Source: Bacillus sp. HMF5848
Lineage (GTDB): Bacteria > Bacillota > Bacilli > Bacillales > HMF5848
DNA length: 64,000 bases
NCBI RefSeq assembly: GCF_003944835.1
Contig: NZ_RWIV01000001.1
Location: 3,196,530 to 3,260,529 of the forward strand
Reading direction: 5' to 3'
Below, piece after piece: positions 44,214 through 55,412 of the stretch; position 1 is the first letter of the stretch, and each line of letters starts with the position of its first letter. Made by a program: the position numbers and the translations under genes. The notes below the pieces were generated by a model. It did not search any database, was not told the DNA's origin, and saw nothing but the letters and a program-made list of their open reading frames with translations.

Positions 44214-44696
44214 GTGTTTCATGTCGAAGGATATACACAATCACGAGAAGAAAATTATACTTTAGTTATTAAACAAATTGAAGCATTAATAGAAGGAGAG
44301 GCTAATGTCATTGCTAATTTAGCAAATGCATCTGCTTTATTAAATCAATTTCTAAAGGATATCAACTGGGTGGGTTTTTACTTACGTGAAGGTGACGAAT
44401 TAGTACTTGGTCCTTTCCAAGGCTTACCAGCTTGCGTGCGGATTCCATTCGGAAAAGGGGTTTGTGGATCTGCTGCTCTTCATAAAAAAGCATATGTAGT
44501 TGAAGATGTCCATGCATTTCCAGGACATATAGCTTGCGATGCAGCATCTAAATCAGAAATAGTAATACCTCTTATTGCCGAAGGAGAAGTAATAGGTGTG
44601 TTAGATATTGATAGCCCTATTCATTCTCGCTTTGACAATATCGATTTGAAGTACTTAGAACAGTTTGCCTCTGTACTTTGTGATAACTTGAAATAA
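44214..44696 (+). CDS. ytsP: Free methionine-(R)-sulfoxide reductase, GAF type (YtsP)
   Basis: A 160-residue GAF-domain protein. The three cysteines of the fRMsr type are present: two in PACVRIPFGKGVCGSA and one in GHIACDAASKSEIV. It reduces free L-methionine-(R)-S-oxide in the cytosol with thioredoxin. Start is GTG at 44214, preceded by GAAGGGGATTATT. Single gene, divergent from refZ, convergent with dgcP. Confidence 0.9.
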   Translation: MFHVEGYTQSREENYTLVIKQIEALIEGEANVIANLANASALLNQFLKDINWVGFYLREGDELVLGPFQGLPACVRIPFGKGVCGSAALHKKAYVVEDVHAFPGHIACDAASKSEIVIPLIAEGEVIGVLDIDSPIHSRFDNIDLKYLEQFASVLCDNLK

Positions 44697-44718
44697 GGTA
44701 AGATAGTTTTTGCTACCC

Positions 44719-44770
44719 AAAAGGATGTGCGTCAAGTGTTGTGTTTAACACTTTAATGCACATCCTTTTT
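44719..44770. terminator. Bidirectional terminator between ytsP and dgcP
   Basis: AAAAGGATGTGC pairs with GCACATCCTTTT, with an inner AAGTGTT/AACACTT stem; T-runs on both sides. Confidence 0.85.
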
Positions 44771-46641
44771 CATACCGTTATATTTGGTTCTAAAATGTGA
44801 ACTTGATTTTTCCCATTACGTTTTGCTATATAAAGAGCTTCGTCTGCTCTATTAAATAGTCGTTTAACCGAGTCTTGGCGTTCGGCATGCCAATAACTAA
44901 CACCGCACGAGACTGTTACAGTAGGTTCCGTTAATTCTCTCACTTTTTCAACTAGTCTTTCTGCAATTTGAGTGCCAATTTCCAAGTCAACTTTTGGAAG
45001 GTAGATAGCCAGCTCTTCTCCACCCCATCGAGCACCAAAATCTGTATCGCGAATGTTATCTTTTATAATATTGGCTACTTGAATAATAATTTTGTCACCA
45101 GTCTGATGACCATACGTGTCGTTAATCTTTTTAAAGTCATCAATATCTATTAATAAGAATGTACCGTTAGGATCATTCTTCATAGATCGACCAATTGAGT
45201 CATCAAGATGTTTTCTAGAATATAACTGCGTTAAATGATCCGTAATGACGAGTAGCTCTAATTCCTCCCGAAGGATTGAGTTGGCAAAGGCTAATGTTGA
45301 GTGATGTATAAGCGATTGCATCAGCTTAAACGTCTCAAAAGAAAAATAATACGGCTTTTCGTGGAGTACAATTGTGACACCCTTAAAAGCGTCCCCTTGA
45401 ACCATAGGTACTGCCATTAGTGAGCGATAGGGTTGGTCTTGCTCAATATTGTAGTGCATGATATCACCAACAAATAGAGCCTCTTTATCGGTTTTGACTT
45501 TATCAATGACAAATTGAATAGTAGTAAGTGCTGCCTCACCATGAAAGAATGAAGTACTTTCTGGAATAACTTTAACTTCATCGTTATCTGCTAGTAATAT
45601 AAACCCTACTTCATTTGCCCAAATAGACGTCTTCATTTGCTCACATAAATATGTCATTGTTTCCGTTAATCGTAAATTAGAATTCAACTTATGAGAAGCT
45701 TCATTTATTAACTGCAAATCAGTAATTAATCTTCGGGATTGCTCGTATAATTGTGCATTTTCTAAAGCACTACCTGCCGTATTCGCTAATAAAGTGATAA
45801 ATCCAACTTCTTGCTTTGGAAACATAATAGCATTAGAGGCTATTACTTGTAAGACACCGTAAACACCTTGTTTACCTTTTAGTGGAGCATACAATATTGA
45901 TTTCTTTTCATGTAACAAATCTTCAATTTGTACATCCCCTGTTACAAAAGCTTGCATAGTAGCTTGATTCGTATATTCCCCGTCATAATCTAAATATGTA
46001 ATCGGTAAATCAGCATTTTTCGAATTATCATGAGAAAGTAATAGTTGATATGAGAAGGTTGGATAAATCTCCTTCAATGCACGAATAACCTCAAGCAATA
46101 CATCGTCGATATTCATAGATGAATGAAACTTAGATGTGACTCGATACAGATGTTCATATCGTTTTTCATCTGATGTAACTTTTGAGATTGTTACATACTT
46201 TTTAGATGATAAATAGGCAAGTAAACTTGTTAGTTCATAAACAAACGTCTCGTCAAAGTATGGTGGTAATTGTGGATAGTTTATTTTAACAACACTTGCT
46301 ACTAATTTATCATAGCGTATCGGTATGTAACATGACACATGTGAAGGACCATGAATGATCGTTGAGTCCTTCTTATCATTCACTAACCCTCTGCACATAG
46401 TAAGTTCATTGCCTTCAAGCGCTATGTCATCTTTTTTAGTCGTTCCATTGTAATTAATAAAACCTTGACCCCAGTTATCATAAGTGTAGAAAGCAACTAC
46501 CTCGGCTTTACACTCTTGTGCGATAATTGCTATAATTTTATTCAACATTGTTTGAAATGATATTTGGTTCTCGTTACAAAGAAGAATTGATTCTAATAAA
46601 TTTGCTTTTAACTGTAATAATAAGAGTTCGCGTGTTTTCAT
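44770..46641 (-). CDS. dgcP: GAF-GGDEF diguanylate cyclase DgcP
   Basis: A 623-residue soluble protein with two or three GAF-like domains (about 15-150, 170-300 and 310-455) and a C-terminal GGDEF domain (~460-620). The catalytic loop reads RWGGEELAIYLP (GGEEL form) and the metal/GTP-binding stretch DIDDFKKINDTYGHQTGDK is intact. An RDTD sits five residues before GGEEL, so a product-inhibition I-site is present. This matches B. subtilis YtrP/DgcP next to rpsD. It makes cyclic di-GMP, which inhibits motility. The upstream GAF domains sense an unknown cue. Confidence 0.9.
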   Translation of the reverse strand: MKTRELLLLQLKANLLESILLCNENQISFQTMLNKIIAIIAQECKAEVVAFYTYDNWGQGFINYNGTTKKDDIALEGNELTMCRGLVNDKKDSTIIHGPSHVSCYIPIRYDKLVASVVKINYPQLPPYFDETFVYELTSLLAYLSSKKYVTISKVTSDEKRYEHLYRVTSKFHSSMNIDDVLLEVIRALKEIYPTFSYQLLLSHDNSKNADLPITYLDYDGEYTNQATMQAFVTGDVQIEDLLHEKKSILYAPLKGKQGVYGVLQVIASNAIMFPKQEVGFITLLANTAGSALENAQLYEQSRRLITDLQLINEASHKLNSNLRLTETMTYLCEQMKTSIWANEVGFILLADNDEVKVIPESTSFFHGEAALTTIQFVIDKVKTDKEALFVGDIMHYNIEQDQPYRSLMAVPMVQGDAFKGVTIVLHEKPYYFSFETFKLMQSLIHHSTLAFANSILREELELLVITDHLTQLYSRKHLDDSIGRSMKNDPNGTFLLIDIDDFKKINDTYGHQTGDKIIIQVANIIKDNIRDTDFGARWGGEELAIYLPKVDLEIGTQIAERLVEKVRELTEPTVTVSCGVSYWHAERQDSVKRLFNRADEALYIAKRNGKNQVHILEPNITV

Positions 46642-46726
46642 TACATCACCCGGCGCTATTTAATGTCTACTAGAGAACAAGTTTCTAAATCATTATATCA
46701 CACAAATCACTAATTTCGAGATTTTC

Positions 46727-46755
46727 TTGACTTTAATCTATAAAAATCATATAAT
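46727..46755 (+). promoter_or_regulatory. Sigma-A promoter of rpsD
   Basis: TTGACT (46727-46732), a 17-bp spacer and TATAAT (46750-46755). It is the best promoter match in the window. Confidence 0.85.
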
Positions 46756-46764
46756 GGTCGTTGT

Positions 46765-46951
46765 GTAAAATATTGCAGCCTAAGCAATGGATATGTGTTA
46801 TCATTTTGTTCCCCTATCATCATAATAGGAGGTGTATCGTGTAACTCTTAGCTGCTAGAGCGAGGATACATGAAAACAAAATGACCATGTATATTTAGTT
46901 GCTACTGGTTTTTATTTTACCAAAAATAAAAACATTAAAGGAGGAGTCATT
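46765..46951 (+). promoter_or_regulatory. rpsD 5' leader, probable S4 autoregulatory RNA
   Basis: A ~190-nt untranslated leader separates the promoter from the rpsD start. It contains several self-complementary stretches (for example AGGAGGTGTATCG / CGAGGATACAT, and near the end TTTTTATTTT / AAAATAAAAA). In B. subtilis the rpsD leader binds free S4 and represses translation. The position and length agree; I have not folded it. Confidence 0.5.
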
Positions 46952-46952
46952 C

Positions 46953-47552
46953 ATGGCTCGTTATACAGGTCCAAGCTGGAAATTATCTCGTCGTCTTGGG
47001 ATTTCATTAAGTGGTACAGGAAAAGAATTAGAAAAGCGTCCATACGCACCAGGCCAACACGGTCAAAGTCGTCGTAAGCTTTCTGAGTATGGTTTACAAT
47101 TACAAGAAAAGCAAAAGCTTCGTCATATGTACGGTGTAAATGAGCGTCAATTCCGTAACTTATTTGATAAAGCTGCTAAAATTCAAGGTAAGCACGGTGA
47201 GAACTTCATGGTTCTTCTTGAATCACGCCTTGATAACTTAGTATACCGTCTTGGCTTAGCACGTACTCGTCGCCAAGCTCGTCAAATTGTTAACCATGGT
47301 CACGTAATGGTGGATGGAGCACGCGTTGATATCCCATCATACAGCGTAAAGCCTGGTCAAACAATTACACTTCGTGAAAAGTCACGTAACCTTACAATCG
47401 TTAAGGAAGCAATTGAAGTGAACAACTTCGTACCTGACTATTTAAGCTTTGATGCAGATAAACTTGAAGGTACTTTCACTCGTTTACCTGAGCGCTCTGA
47501 GCTTCCTGCTGAAATTAACGAAGCACTTATCGTTGAGTTCTACAGCCGTTAA
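46953..47552 (+). CDS. rpsD: Ribosomal protein S4
   Basis: A 200-residue protein, [20 protein letters not shown]..., with the S4 RNA-binding domain ([19 protein letters not shown]). Binds 16S rRNA early in 30S assembly and represses its own synthesis. It lacks the N-terminal zinc cysteines (CxxC) of the C+ S4 form, so this is a zinc-independent form, as in Bacillus. ATG at 46953 after AAAGGAGGAGTCATTC. Codon use is strongly biased, as for highly expressed genes. Confidence 0.98.
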   Translation: MARYTGPSWKLSRRLGISLSGTGKELEKRPYAPGQHGQSRRKLSEYGLQLQEKQKLRHMYGVNERQFRNLFDKAAKIQGKHGENFMVLLESRLDNLVYRLGLARTRRQARQIVNHGHVMVDGARVDIPSYSVKPGQTITLREKSRNLTIVKEAIEVNNFVPDYLSFDADKLEGTFTRLPERSELPAEINEALIVEFYSR

Positions 47553-47572
47553 TTTTAGACATACGATAATAG

Positions 47573-47608
47573 ACCCCCTCTTGAAACTTCGTTTCAAGAG
47601 GGGGTTTT
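47573..47608 (+). terminator. Terminator after rpsD
   Basis: ACCCCCTCTTGAAAC pairs with GTTTCAAGAGGGGGT, followed by a T-run. Confidence 0.95.
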
Positions 47609-47718
47609 TTCATGCTTTTTTCATTATTTTATCTTCATACATCGCAGTTTATCTCTATGCAAACTTGATTACTAGCTAAAAAGAGAATCCCGTTAAAAGG
47701 ACTCTCTTCATAGTTGCC

Positions 47719-49250
<1,532 letters not shown>

Positions 49251-49309
49251 CATTATCATAAAACAATTCCCCGTGTCAATAGTTACTAAAAATTAGCATT
49301 TACCTTATT

Positions 49310-49370
49310 ATCACATGAAAATTGTGATACAAAACTTTCCTATATGAAAGCTCCTTTCATATGGTATAAT
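49310..49370 (+). promoter_or_regulatory. PBP gene promoter with two palindromes
   Basis: TATAAT (49365-49370) carries an extended TGG before it, so an extended -10 promoter needs little -35. Directly upstream is a perfect palindrome ATATGAAAG-CTC-CTTTCATAT (49342-49362). Another, ATCACA-N7-TGTGAT, lies at 49310-49328. The first covers the place of the -35 box and is a probable operator. The regulator is unknown. Confidence 0.55.
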
Positions 49371-49397
49371 ATTATGAGATTTTGGGGGGATCATTTG

Positions 49398-52340
49398 ATG
49401 AAGGACACACTGCTGAATTGGTTGGAGCGTTTGCAACAATGGAAAAGCACACTCAACAATCCAACTATAATAAAAAGCTATAGAATTACATATCAAGTTA
49501 TATGGAATTTGTTGTTAATATTTATAGTGTTTGGACTTATTTTATTATCCTTTGGTGGCGGTGTTGGTGCCGGTTATTTTGCATCTTTAGTTAAGGACGA
49601 GCCAATCCGTGCCTTTGAAAGTATGGAAAAGGATATCTACAACTACGAGGAAACTACTGAACTCTTTTTTGCGAACAATCAATATCTAGGAAAGCTACGT
49701 TCAGACCTTGATCGAGAAGAAGCAAGGTTACAGGATGTGTCTCCATACGTAATAGATGCCCTTATAGCCACTGAGGATGAATATTTCTGGGAACACAATG
49801 GTGTTGTACCAAAAGCAATCTTTCGTGCGTTATTACAGGAAGCTACAAATTCTGGCTCTCGTTCAGGTGGTAGTACACTAACTCAACAGCTTATAAAGCT
49901 ACAAATATTAACTAATGAGGTAACATTCGATCGTAAAGCAAAAGAAATGCTTTTAGCATTAAGACTTGAACAGTTCTTTAAGAAAGAACAAATATTAGAA
50001 GCATATTTAAATGTTGCAACATTTGGACGTAATTCATCCGGTCGGAATATAGCAGGGGTGCAAACCGCTGCGCAAGGGATCTTTGGCATAGACGCGAAAG
50101 ATTTGAATTTAGCTCAGTCTGCTTATATTGCTGGAATGGTTCAAAGTCCATCTCGATATACTCCATTCAAAAATAATGGGGAGCTTAAATCTCCTGAAGG
50201 CCTTCAGTACGGATTAAACCGATTGGAATACGTCTTATCACGGATGCTAAAGGAAGATAAAATTACAAATCAGCAATATCAAAGTGCATTAAACTACGAT
50301 ATCGTAGGGAATTTAGCAACCCCTAAAAAATCACCTATTGAAAAATATCCATATTTAACAATGGAAATTGAGCTTAGGGCAAAAGAAATACTTGCTGAAA
50401 TTCTTGCTGAAAGGGATGGCTATCAAAAGTCAGACCTTGATACGGACGATAAGCTACGCAATGAATATTTTATAAAAGCTGATAGAAATATGCGTCAAAA
50501 TGGATATCGTATTTTTACAACTATTGATAAAGATATATATGACAAGATGCAAGTAATTAAAAATGAATATGACAATTACGGAGAAGATAAACCTCAAGCT
50601 ATTATTAACTCTGAAACAGGAGAAGAAGAAATTATTATGGAGCCGGTAGAAGTTGGGGCCATGCTAATTGAGAATAAAACAGGAAAAATAATTAGCTTTG
50701 TAGGCGGACGTGATTACAATCGTTCAAACGTGAATCATGCTACAGATGCATGGCGCTCGAATGGGTCAACTATGAAGCCGTTAGCAGTGTATGCACCAGC
50801 TATTGAATTAGGTAAGATATCTCCTGGTACTGTTATTCCTGATGTTCAAATGAACATTCAATGGGGAGATTCCGACAAAGGGCCAAATAACTATGACTAT
50901 AAATTCCACGGGCTTACATCTGCCCGTTATGCATTGCAGCAATCATATAATATCCCTGCTATACGTACCTATATGAGTATTTTAGACCAACGGCCTGCTA
51001 AATATTTACAAAAAATGGGCTTCTCACGATTAACAGAAGAAGACTATTATATTCCTTCACTTGCCATTGGATCTATGAACGGGAACGTATCTGTTGAGGA
51101 AAACACGAATGCATACGTTACATTCGCAAATGGTGGTAAATTTATTGATGCTTATATGATAGAAAAAATAGAAACAAAAGACGGCGAAGTAATCTATGAA
51201 CACGAGATTACACCTGTTACAGTGTTCTCTGAACAGACTGCCTTTTTAACTCTTGATATGATGCGCGATGTGGTGTTGCGAGGAACAGCAGCCGATATAC
51301 CGGGAAGACTTAATTTCCAAGCTGATTGGGCTGGAAAAACAGGAACAGGTCATAACTTCTATGATGCATGGTTTGTTGCTACAAACCCTAACGTTACATT
51401 CGGTATTTGGAACGGCTATGATCATAATAAACCATTAAACAAGAGTCTATACTCAAGACGCAATAAAGGGTTATGGGCTGACTTAATTAACGGTGCATAC
51501 GAGATTAATCCCGAGTTAATTGCACCTAAAGAGCGCTTTAAAATGCCCGGTGGAATTGTACAACGTTCTTACTGTGCTGTATCAGGCTTATTACCATCTG
51601 ATTTGTGTAAAGAGGCTGACTTAATTGAAACTGACATGTTTACACTTGAGTCCATTCCTACTGAAGTAGATGATAATTTAATTGAAGGTTCATATGTGAG
51701 AGTAAATGGCGAAGCCTATGCTGCAACTGAAACAACACCAGAAGATTTTATTCAAACAGGTTTGATGATTAATCCTGAGTATCTTATTGAATTAGAGCTC
51801 GAATATTTAGAGGACTCAAGTCAATTATTACCAAATAGAGATAAGTGGGCTAATATTGTTGTACCAAAGGCCACACCTCTTGAGGAAAATGGAAAAGTGC
51901 CCGCTATACTAGGTGAAGTGAAAATATCCGATAATCAAATTACATGGCCTGCTCATCCTGAGCAAGATATTATCGGATATCGCGTGTTCTCTTTACAATA
52001 TGCAGGTGCTGATCCACAGCTATTAGCTAGCATAGTCGCAGATGGAGATGAGTTATCTTATACGCTACCATCTAATGCACCAGCAGCATACTATGTAATA
52101 CCAGTGGATATTCTTGGTCAAATGGCCACTGAATACGATTTAATAAAAGTAGGAAGCTTTGACACACAAAAGCCAGAGCCTGAGGAACCAATTGATCCTA
52201 TCGATGAGGAAGAACCACCATCTGATGAAGACAATCCAGAAGATGAAGAGAATGAAGACACTCCTGAAGAAGGAAACAATGATGACCCTGGTTCGCTATT
52301 ACCGCCAATTTTCCCACCTCCCGTTGGTGGCGACAACTAA
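49398..52340 (+). CDS. Class A penicillin-binding protein (PBP1A family)
   Basis: A 980-residue bifunctional cell wall synthase. A membrane helix (~43-70) is followed by a GT51 glycosyltransferase domain (ATEDEYFWEHNGV, RSGGSTLTQQLIK) and a transpeptidase domain with SxxK motif GSTMKPLAV, SxN in QQSYNIPA and KTGTGHNF. After ~residue 720 comes a fibronectin III-like domain (KVPAILGEVKISDNQITWPA...) and a long acidic, Pro/Glu/Asp-rich tail. It polymerises and cross-links peptidoglycan. The ATG at 49398 follows GGGGGGATCATTTG. This gene is not between tyrS and acsA in B. subtilis as I recall, so the position is lineage-specific. Confidence 0.92.
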   Translation: MKDTLLNWLERLQQWKSTLNNPTIIKSYRITYQVIWNLLLIFIVFGLILLSFGGGVGAGYFASLVKDEPIRAFESMEKDIYNYEETTELFFANNQYLGKLRSDLDREEARLQDVSPYVIDALIATEDEYFWEHNGVVPKAIFRALLQEATNSGSRSGGSTLTQQLIKLQILTNEVTFDRKAKEMLLALRLEQFFKKEQILEAYLNVATFGRNSSGRNIAGVQTAAQGIFGIDAKDLNLAQSAYIAGMVQSPSRYTPFKNNGELKSPEGLQYGLNRLEYVLSRMLKEDKITNQQYQSALNYDIVGNLATPKKSPIEKYPYLTMEIELRAKEILAEILAERDGYQKSDLDTDDKLRNEYFIKADRNMRQNGYRIFTTIDKDIYDKMQVIKNEYDNYGEDKPQAIINSETGEEEIIMEPVEVGAMLIENKTGKIISFVGGRDYNRSNVNHATDAWRSNGSTMKPLAVYAPAIELGKISPGTVIPDVQMNIQWGDSDKGPNNYDYKFHGLTSARYALQQSYNIPAIRTYMSILDQRPAKYLQKMGFSRLTEEDYYIPSLAIGSMNGNVSVEENTNAYVTFANGGKFIDAYMIEKIETKDGEVIYEHEITPVTVFSEQTAFLTLDMMRDVVLRGTAADIPGRLNFQADWAGKTGTGHNFYDAWFVATNPNVTFGIWNGYDHNKPLNKSLYSRRNKGLWADLINGAYEINPELIAPKERFKMPGGIVQRSYCAVSGLLPSDLCKEADLIETDMFTLESIPTEVDDNLIEGSYVRVNGEAYAATETTPEDFIQTGLMINPEYLIELELEYLEDSSQLLPNRDKWANIVVPKATPLEENGKVPAILGEVKISDNQITWPAHPEQDIIGYRVFSLQYAGADPQLLASIVADGDELSYTLPSNAPAAYYVIPVDILGQMATEYDLIKVGSFDTQKPEPEEPIDPIDEEEPPSDEDNPEDEENEDTPEEGNNDDPGSLLPPIFPPPVGGDN

Positions 52341-52357
52341 TATAATTAAGAAAAGCG

Positions 52358-52500
52358 AAGCGCCTTGCTCATTCCCGACCAGCTTAAGACGTTCTCCGCA
52401 GGAAAGGTCTTCACCAAAGGAGACGACTTAAGACCTCGTCGGGATAGGGCTGGAGCTAGATACTAATCTAGGTTAAAAACCTTATTTTTTCTTTAATGTT
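52358..52500. repeat. Dispersed palindromic repeat, copy 2
   Basis: Begins AAGCGCCTTGCTCATTCC; contains the stem CTTAAGACGTTCTCC / GGAGACGACTTAAG nested in TCCCGAC / GTCGGGA; ends GGCTGGAGCTAGA and TAATCTAGGTTAAAAA. It matches the element at 37049 in both ends; the middle stem differs but stays paired. It lies beyond the acsA terminator. Confidence 0.85.
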
Positions 52501-52508
52501 AATAGGAA

Positions 52509-52534
52509 AAGCGCAAGGTAATTACCTTGCGCTT
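52509..52534. terminator. Terminator after acsA
   Basis: AAGCGCAAGGTA pairs with TACCTTGCGCTT around a 2-nt centre, so the inner base pairs probably open. T-runs follow on both strands. Confidence 0.75.
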
Positions 52535-52549
52535 CTTTTTACTTTCCAC

Positions 52550-54268
52550 TTAGTCTTCCATCGTAGATAGATCGCCTGTTGGCAAGTCAAGCTCCCAAGC
52601 CTTTAACACACGACGCATAATCTTACCACTTCGAGTTTTTGGCAATTTATCTCGGAACTCTATTTCACGTGGTGCAGCATGTGCTGCTAATCCTTTTTTT
52701 ACAAATTGACGAATTTCTTCCTTCAACTCATCAGATTGCTCGTAGCCATCGCGGAGAGCAATAAATGCTTTGATGATTTCACCACGAACAGGGTCAGGCT
52801 TTCCAATAACACCTGCTTCTGCTACTGCGTGGTGTTCTACTAACTTACTTTCAACTTCAAACGGTCCAACCCGCTCTCCAGATGTCATAATAACATCATC
52901 AATTCGACCTTGGAACCAAAAGTAACCATCCTCATCCATATAAGCTGAATCTCCGGACACATACCAATCACCAGGCATGAAGTATGATTCATATTTCTCC
53001 TTGTTATTCCAAATAGTATGCATCATGGATGGCCAACCTTTTTTAATTGCGAGATTCCCCATTCTAAACGGTGGTAACTCGTTACCTTGATCATCAACAA
53101 TAGCTGCCTTAACGCCTGGAATAGGCTTCCCCATGGAACCAGGGCGAATTTCCATGCACGGATAGTTACAAATCAATTGTCCACCCGTTTCAGTCATCCA
53201 CCACGTATCGTGGATTCGTAAATTAAATACTTTTACACCCCAACGAACAACCTCAGGATTCAAAGGCTCTCCCACACTAAGAACATGACGTAATGAAGAT
53301 AAGTCATATTGCTTAACAAGCTCATCTCCCGCACCCATTAGCATACGAAATGCTGTTGGTGCACTATACCATACTGTCACACCTAAGTCAGCAATTGCTT
53401 CGTACCATAATTCAGGTCTAAATCGTCCACCTAAAATCACGTTCGTGGCTCCCATTAACCACGGACCAAAAATACCGTATGATGTTCCAGTTACCCAACC
53501 TGGATCTGCAGTACACCAATATATATCATCTTCTTTTAAATCAAGAACCCATTTAGCAGTTTGATAGTGCTGAATCATAGCATTATGAACATGTAACACA
53601 CCTTTTGGTTTTCCAGTAGAGCCTGACGTATAATGTAAAATAAGACCGTCCTTGCGATCAACCCACTCTATATCGAGCTTTGTACTAGCTGTTGCAAAAT
53701 ACTTGTGGAAGTCTAAATAACAGTCTTTTTCTTCGATGTTATCTCCTACTAAAATAACATGCTTAAGTGCCGTTAGCTCATCTACTGGTACACGTTCTAG
53801 CAATTCAGGTGTTGTTACGAGAACCTTTGCTTCACTATCCTGTAAACGATCACGAACAGCCCCCTCCATAAATGCTTCAAAAAGTGGCCCAACTATAGCA
53901 CCTAGTTTTATAGCACCTAGTACTGTAAAATACAACTCTGGTGATCGAGGCATAAAGATAAAAACTCGATCTCCCTTTTCAACATCTCCAACTTGCTTTA
54001 ATACGTTCCCCGCTTTGTTAGACAACTCCATCATTTCTTTAAAAGTATACTTTTCATTGCGCTCTGGGTCTCGATAAAAAAGAGCAACTTTATTTTTTCT
54101 GAAGCCTTTTGCATGTCTATCTATCGCCTCATAAGCTAAGTTTACTCTACCAGTTTCAGACCATGAAAAATATTTTTCTGTTTCTCCCCATGAAAATGAC
54201 CTACACTCTTCCTCATAATTTTTTAAATTAAAATCCCCTTGCGCCACTGGCAGCGCTTCCACTTTCAT
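52550..54268 (-). CDS. acsA: Acetyl-CoA synthetase AcsA
   Basis: A 572-residue AMP-forming acetyl-CoA synthetase, the same length as B. subtilis AcsA. Motifs: ATP-binding LHYTSGSTGKPKGVLHVH, WMTETGGQLI, WYVSGDSAYMDEDGYFWFQGR and the C-terminal PKTRSGKIMRR whose Lys is the site acetylated by AcuA. It activates acetate for growth on acetate or recycling of overflow acetate. ATG at 54268. The gene faces acuABC across a shared promoter region, the classic acs-acu arrangement. A cre-like sequence overlaps codons 3-7. Confidence 0.97.
   Translation of the reverse strand: MKVEALPVAQGDFNLKNYEEECRSFSWGETEKYFSWSETGRVNLAYEAIDRHAKGFRKNKVALFYRDPERNEKYTFKEMMELSNKAGNVLKQVGDVEKGDRVFIFMPRSPELYFTVLGAIKLGAIVGPLFEAFMEGAVRDRLQDSEAKVLVTTPELLERVPVDELTALKHVILVGDNIEEKDCYLDFHKYFATASTKLDIEWVDRKDGLILHYTSGSTGKPKGVLHVHNAMIQHYQTAKWVLDLKEDDIYWCTADPGWVTGTSYGIFGPWLMGATNVILGGRFRPELWYEAIADLGVTVWYSAPTAFRMLMGAGDELVKQYDLSSLRHVLSVGEPLNPEVVRWGVKVFNLRIHDTWWMTETGGQLICNYPCMEIRPGSMGKPIPGVKAAIVDDQGNELPPFRMGNLAIKKGWPSMMHTIWNNKEKYESYFMPGDWYVSGDSAYMDEDGYFWFQGRIDDVIMTSGERVGPFEVESKLVEHHAVAEAGVIGKPDPVRGEIIKAFIALRDGYEQSDELKEEIRQFVKKGLAAHAAPREIEFRDKLPKTRSGKIMRRVLKAWELDLPTGDLSTMED
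54248..54261. promoter_or_regulatory. Candidate cre site at the acsA start
   Basis: TGGCAGCGCTTCCA matches the CcpA consensus TGWNANCGNTNWCA with two mismatches at W positions. It overlaps codons 3-7 of acsA, fitting CcpA repression by roadblock, which is known for acsA. The 450-bp AT-rich gap 54269-54718 must hold the divergent acsA and acuA promoters but shows no further clear site. Confidence 0.45.
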
Positions 54269-54718
54269 CTACATATTCCCCCTTTATGTAAACTTATTCA
54301 ATTATAGTATAGTATATATATTGTTTTTTCTCAATTTTTTTAATATTAAATAATAATTTACGAAATATATTTAAATAGAACAAATCAAATTAATTTTTTA
54401 TGTAAAATTAGAGAGCTTAACATACTTATGCTTATTTCTTTCTTCATAATGTATGGAAACATATAATGGTTAATAAGGCATGCTTTCTCGGTTTTGTTTA
54501 GTAATTTCTATTGCTTACAGATTCCTTTTACGTATTAAGAAATGAATTGAGGTCAGCGTTATAACTATTTGTGCTACTCCCATCACTAATTTGTTATAGT
54601 TTAACATCTTTAAAACTATGTAGATGGTCAAAACTAAAAATTTTGTGAATTCAATTTTATTTAATTATTTTTATGTATAATAGTGATAAGTAAATGATTA
54701 TTAGGTGGTGAAAATCTG

Positions 54719-55351
54719 TTGGAACATATAAAAACATATAATGCGAAGGAGCTTAAAACACCCCAAGGCACCATTATTGTTGAAGGACCTTTGTCAGGAG
54801 AAAAAGTTGCCTCCTTTGAATTTCATAAAGACTTAGTTGCCTTCCGTCAACCACATCAGCAACATAAAGCAATTTCTGAGATAGCTGATTTACCTGAAGG
54901 TCGGATTATAGTGGCACGTCACCATAATACAATTATTGGATATGTAACTTTTTTATATCCTGACCCATTAGAACGTTGGTCTGAAGCAAAGCTTGAGAAT
55001 ATGATAGAATTGGGCGCCATTGAGGTTATTCCACAATTTCGTGGATGTGCTGTAGGAAAAAATCTATTACAAGTCTCCATGATGGACGATGCCATGCAGG
55101 ATTATATTATTATTACAACTGAATACTACTGGCATTGGGACTTAAAAGGAACTGGCTTAAACGTGTGGGAATACCGCAAAATCATGGAAAAAATGATGAA
55201 TGCCGGTGGCTTAGAGTGGTTTGCCACTGATGACCCAGAAATCAGTTCTCATCCAGCTAACTGTTTAATGGTTCGGATTGGTAAACGAGTGGATAATGAA
55301 TCTATTCAACGGTTCGATCGAATTCGTTTTATGAATCGTTTCATGTACTAA
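54719..55351 (+). CDS. acuA: Acetyltransferase AcuA
   Basis: A 210-residue protein with a GNAT fold in its middle (IELGAIEVIPQFRGCAVGKN, where the R/Q-x-x-G-x-G/A-like acetyl-CoA loop is QFRGCAVG). AcuA acetylates the active-site lysine of AcsA and switches it off. Start is TTG at 54719 with AGGTGGTG upstream. First gene of acuABC; acuB follows after 61 nt. Confidence 0.93.
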   Translation: MEHIKTYNAKELKTPQGTIIVEGPLSGEKVASFEFHKDLVAFRQPHQQHKAISEIADLPEGRIIVARHHNTIIGYVTFLYPDPLERWSEAKLENMIELGAIEVIPQFRGCAVGKNLLQVSMMDDAMQDYIIITTEYYWHWDLKGTGLNVWEYRKIMEKMMNAGGLEWFATDDPEISSHPANCLMVRIGKRVDNESIQRFDRIRFMNRFMY

Positions 55352-55412
55352 TGTAATCTAGCAACATAGAACTCTCTTAAGCTTTACGACTGTAACTAGG
55401 GAGGAATTTTGT

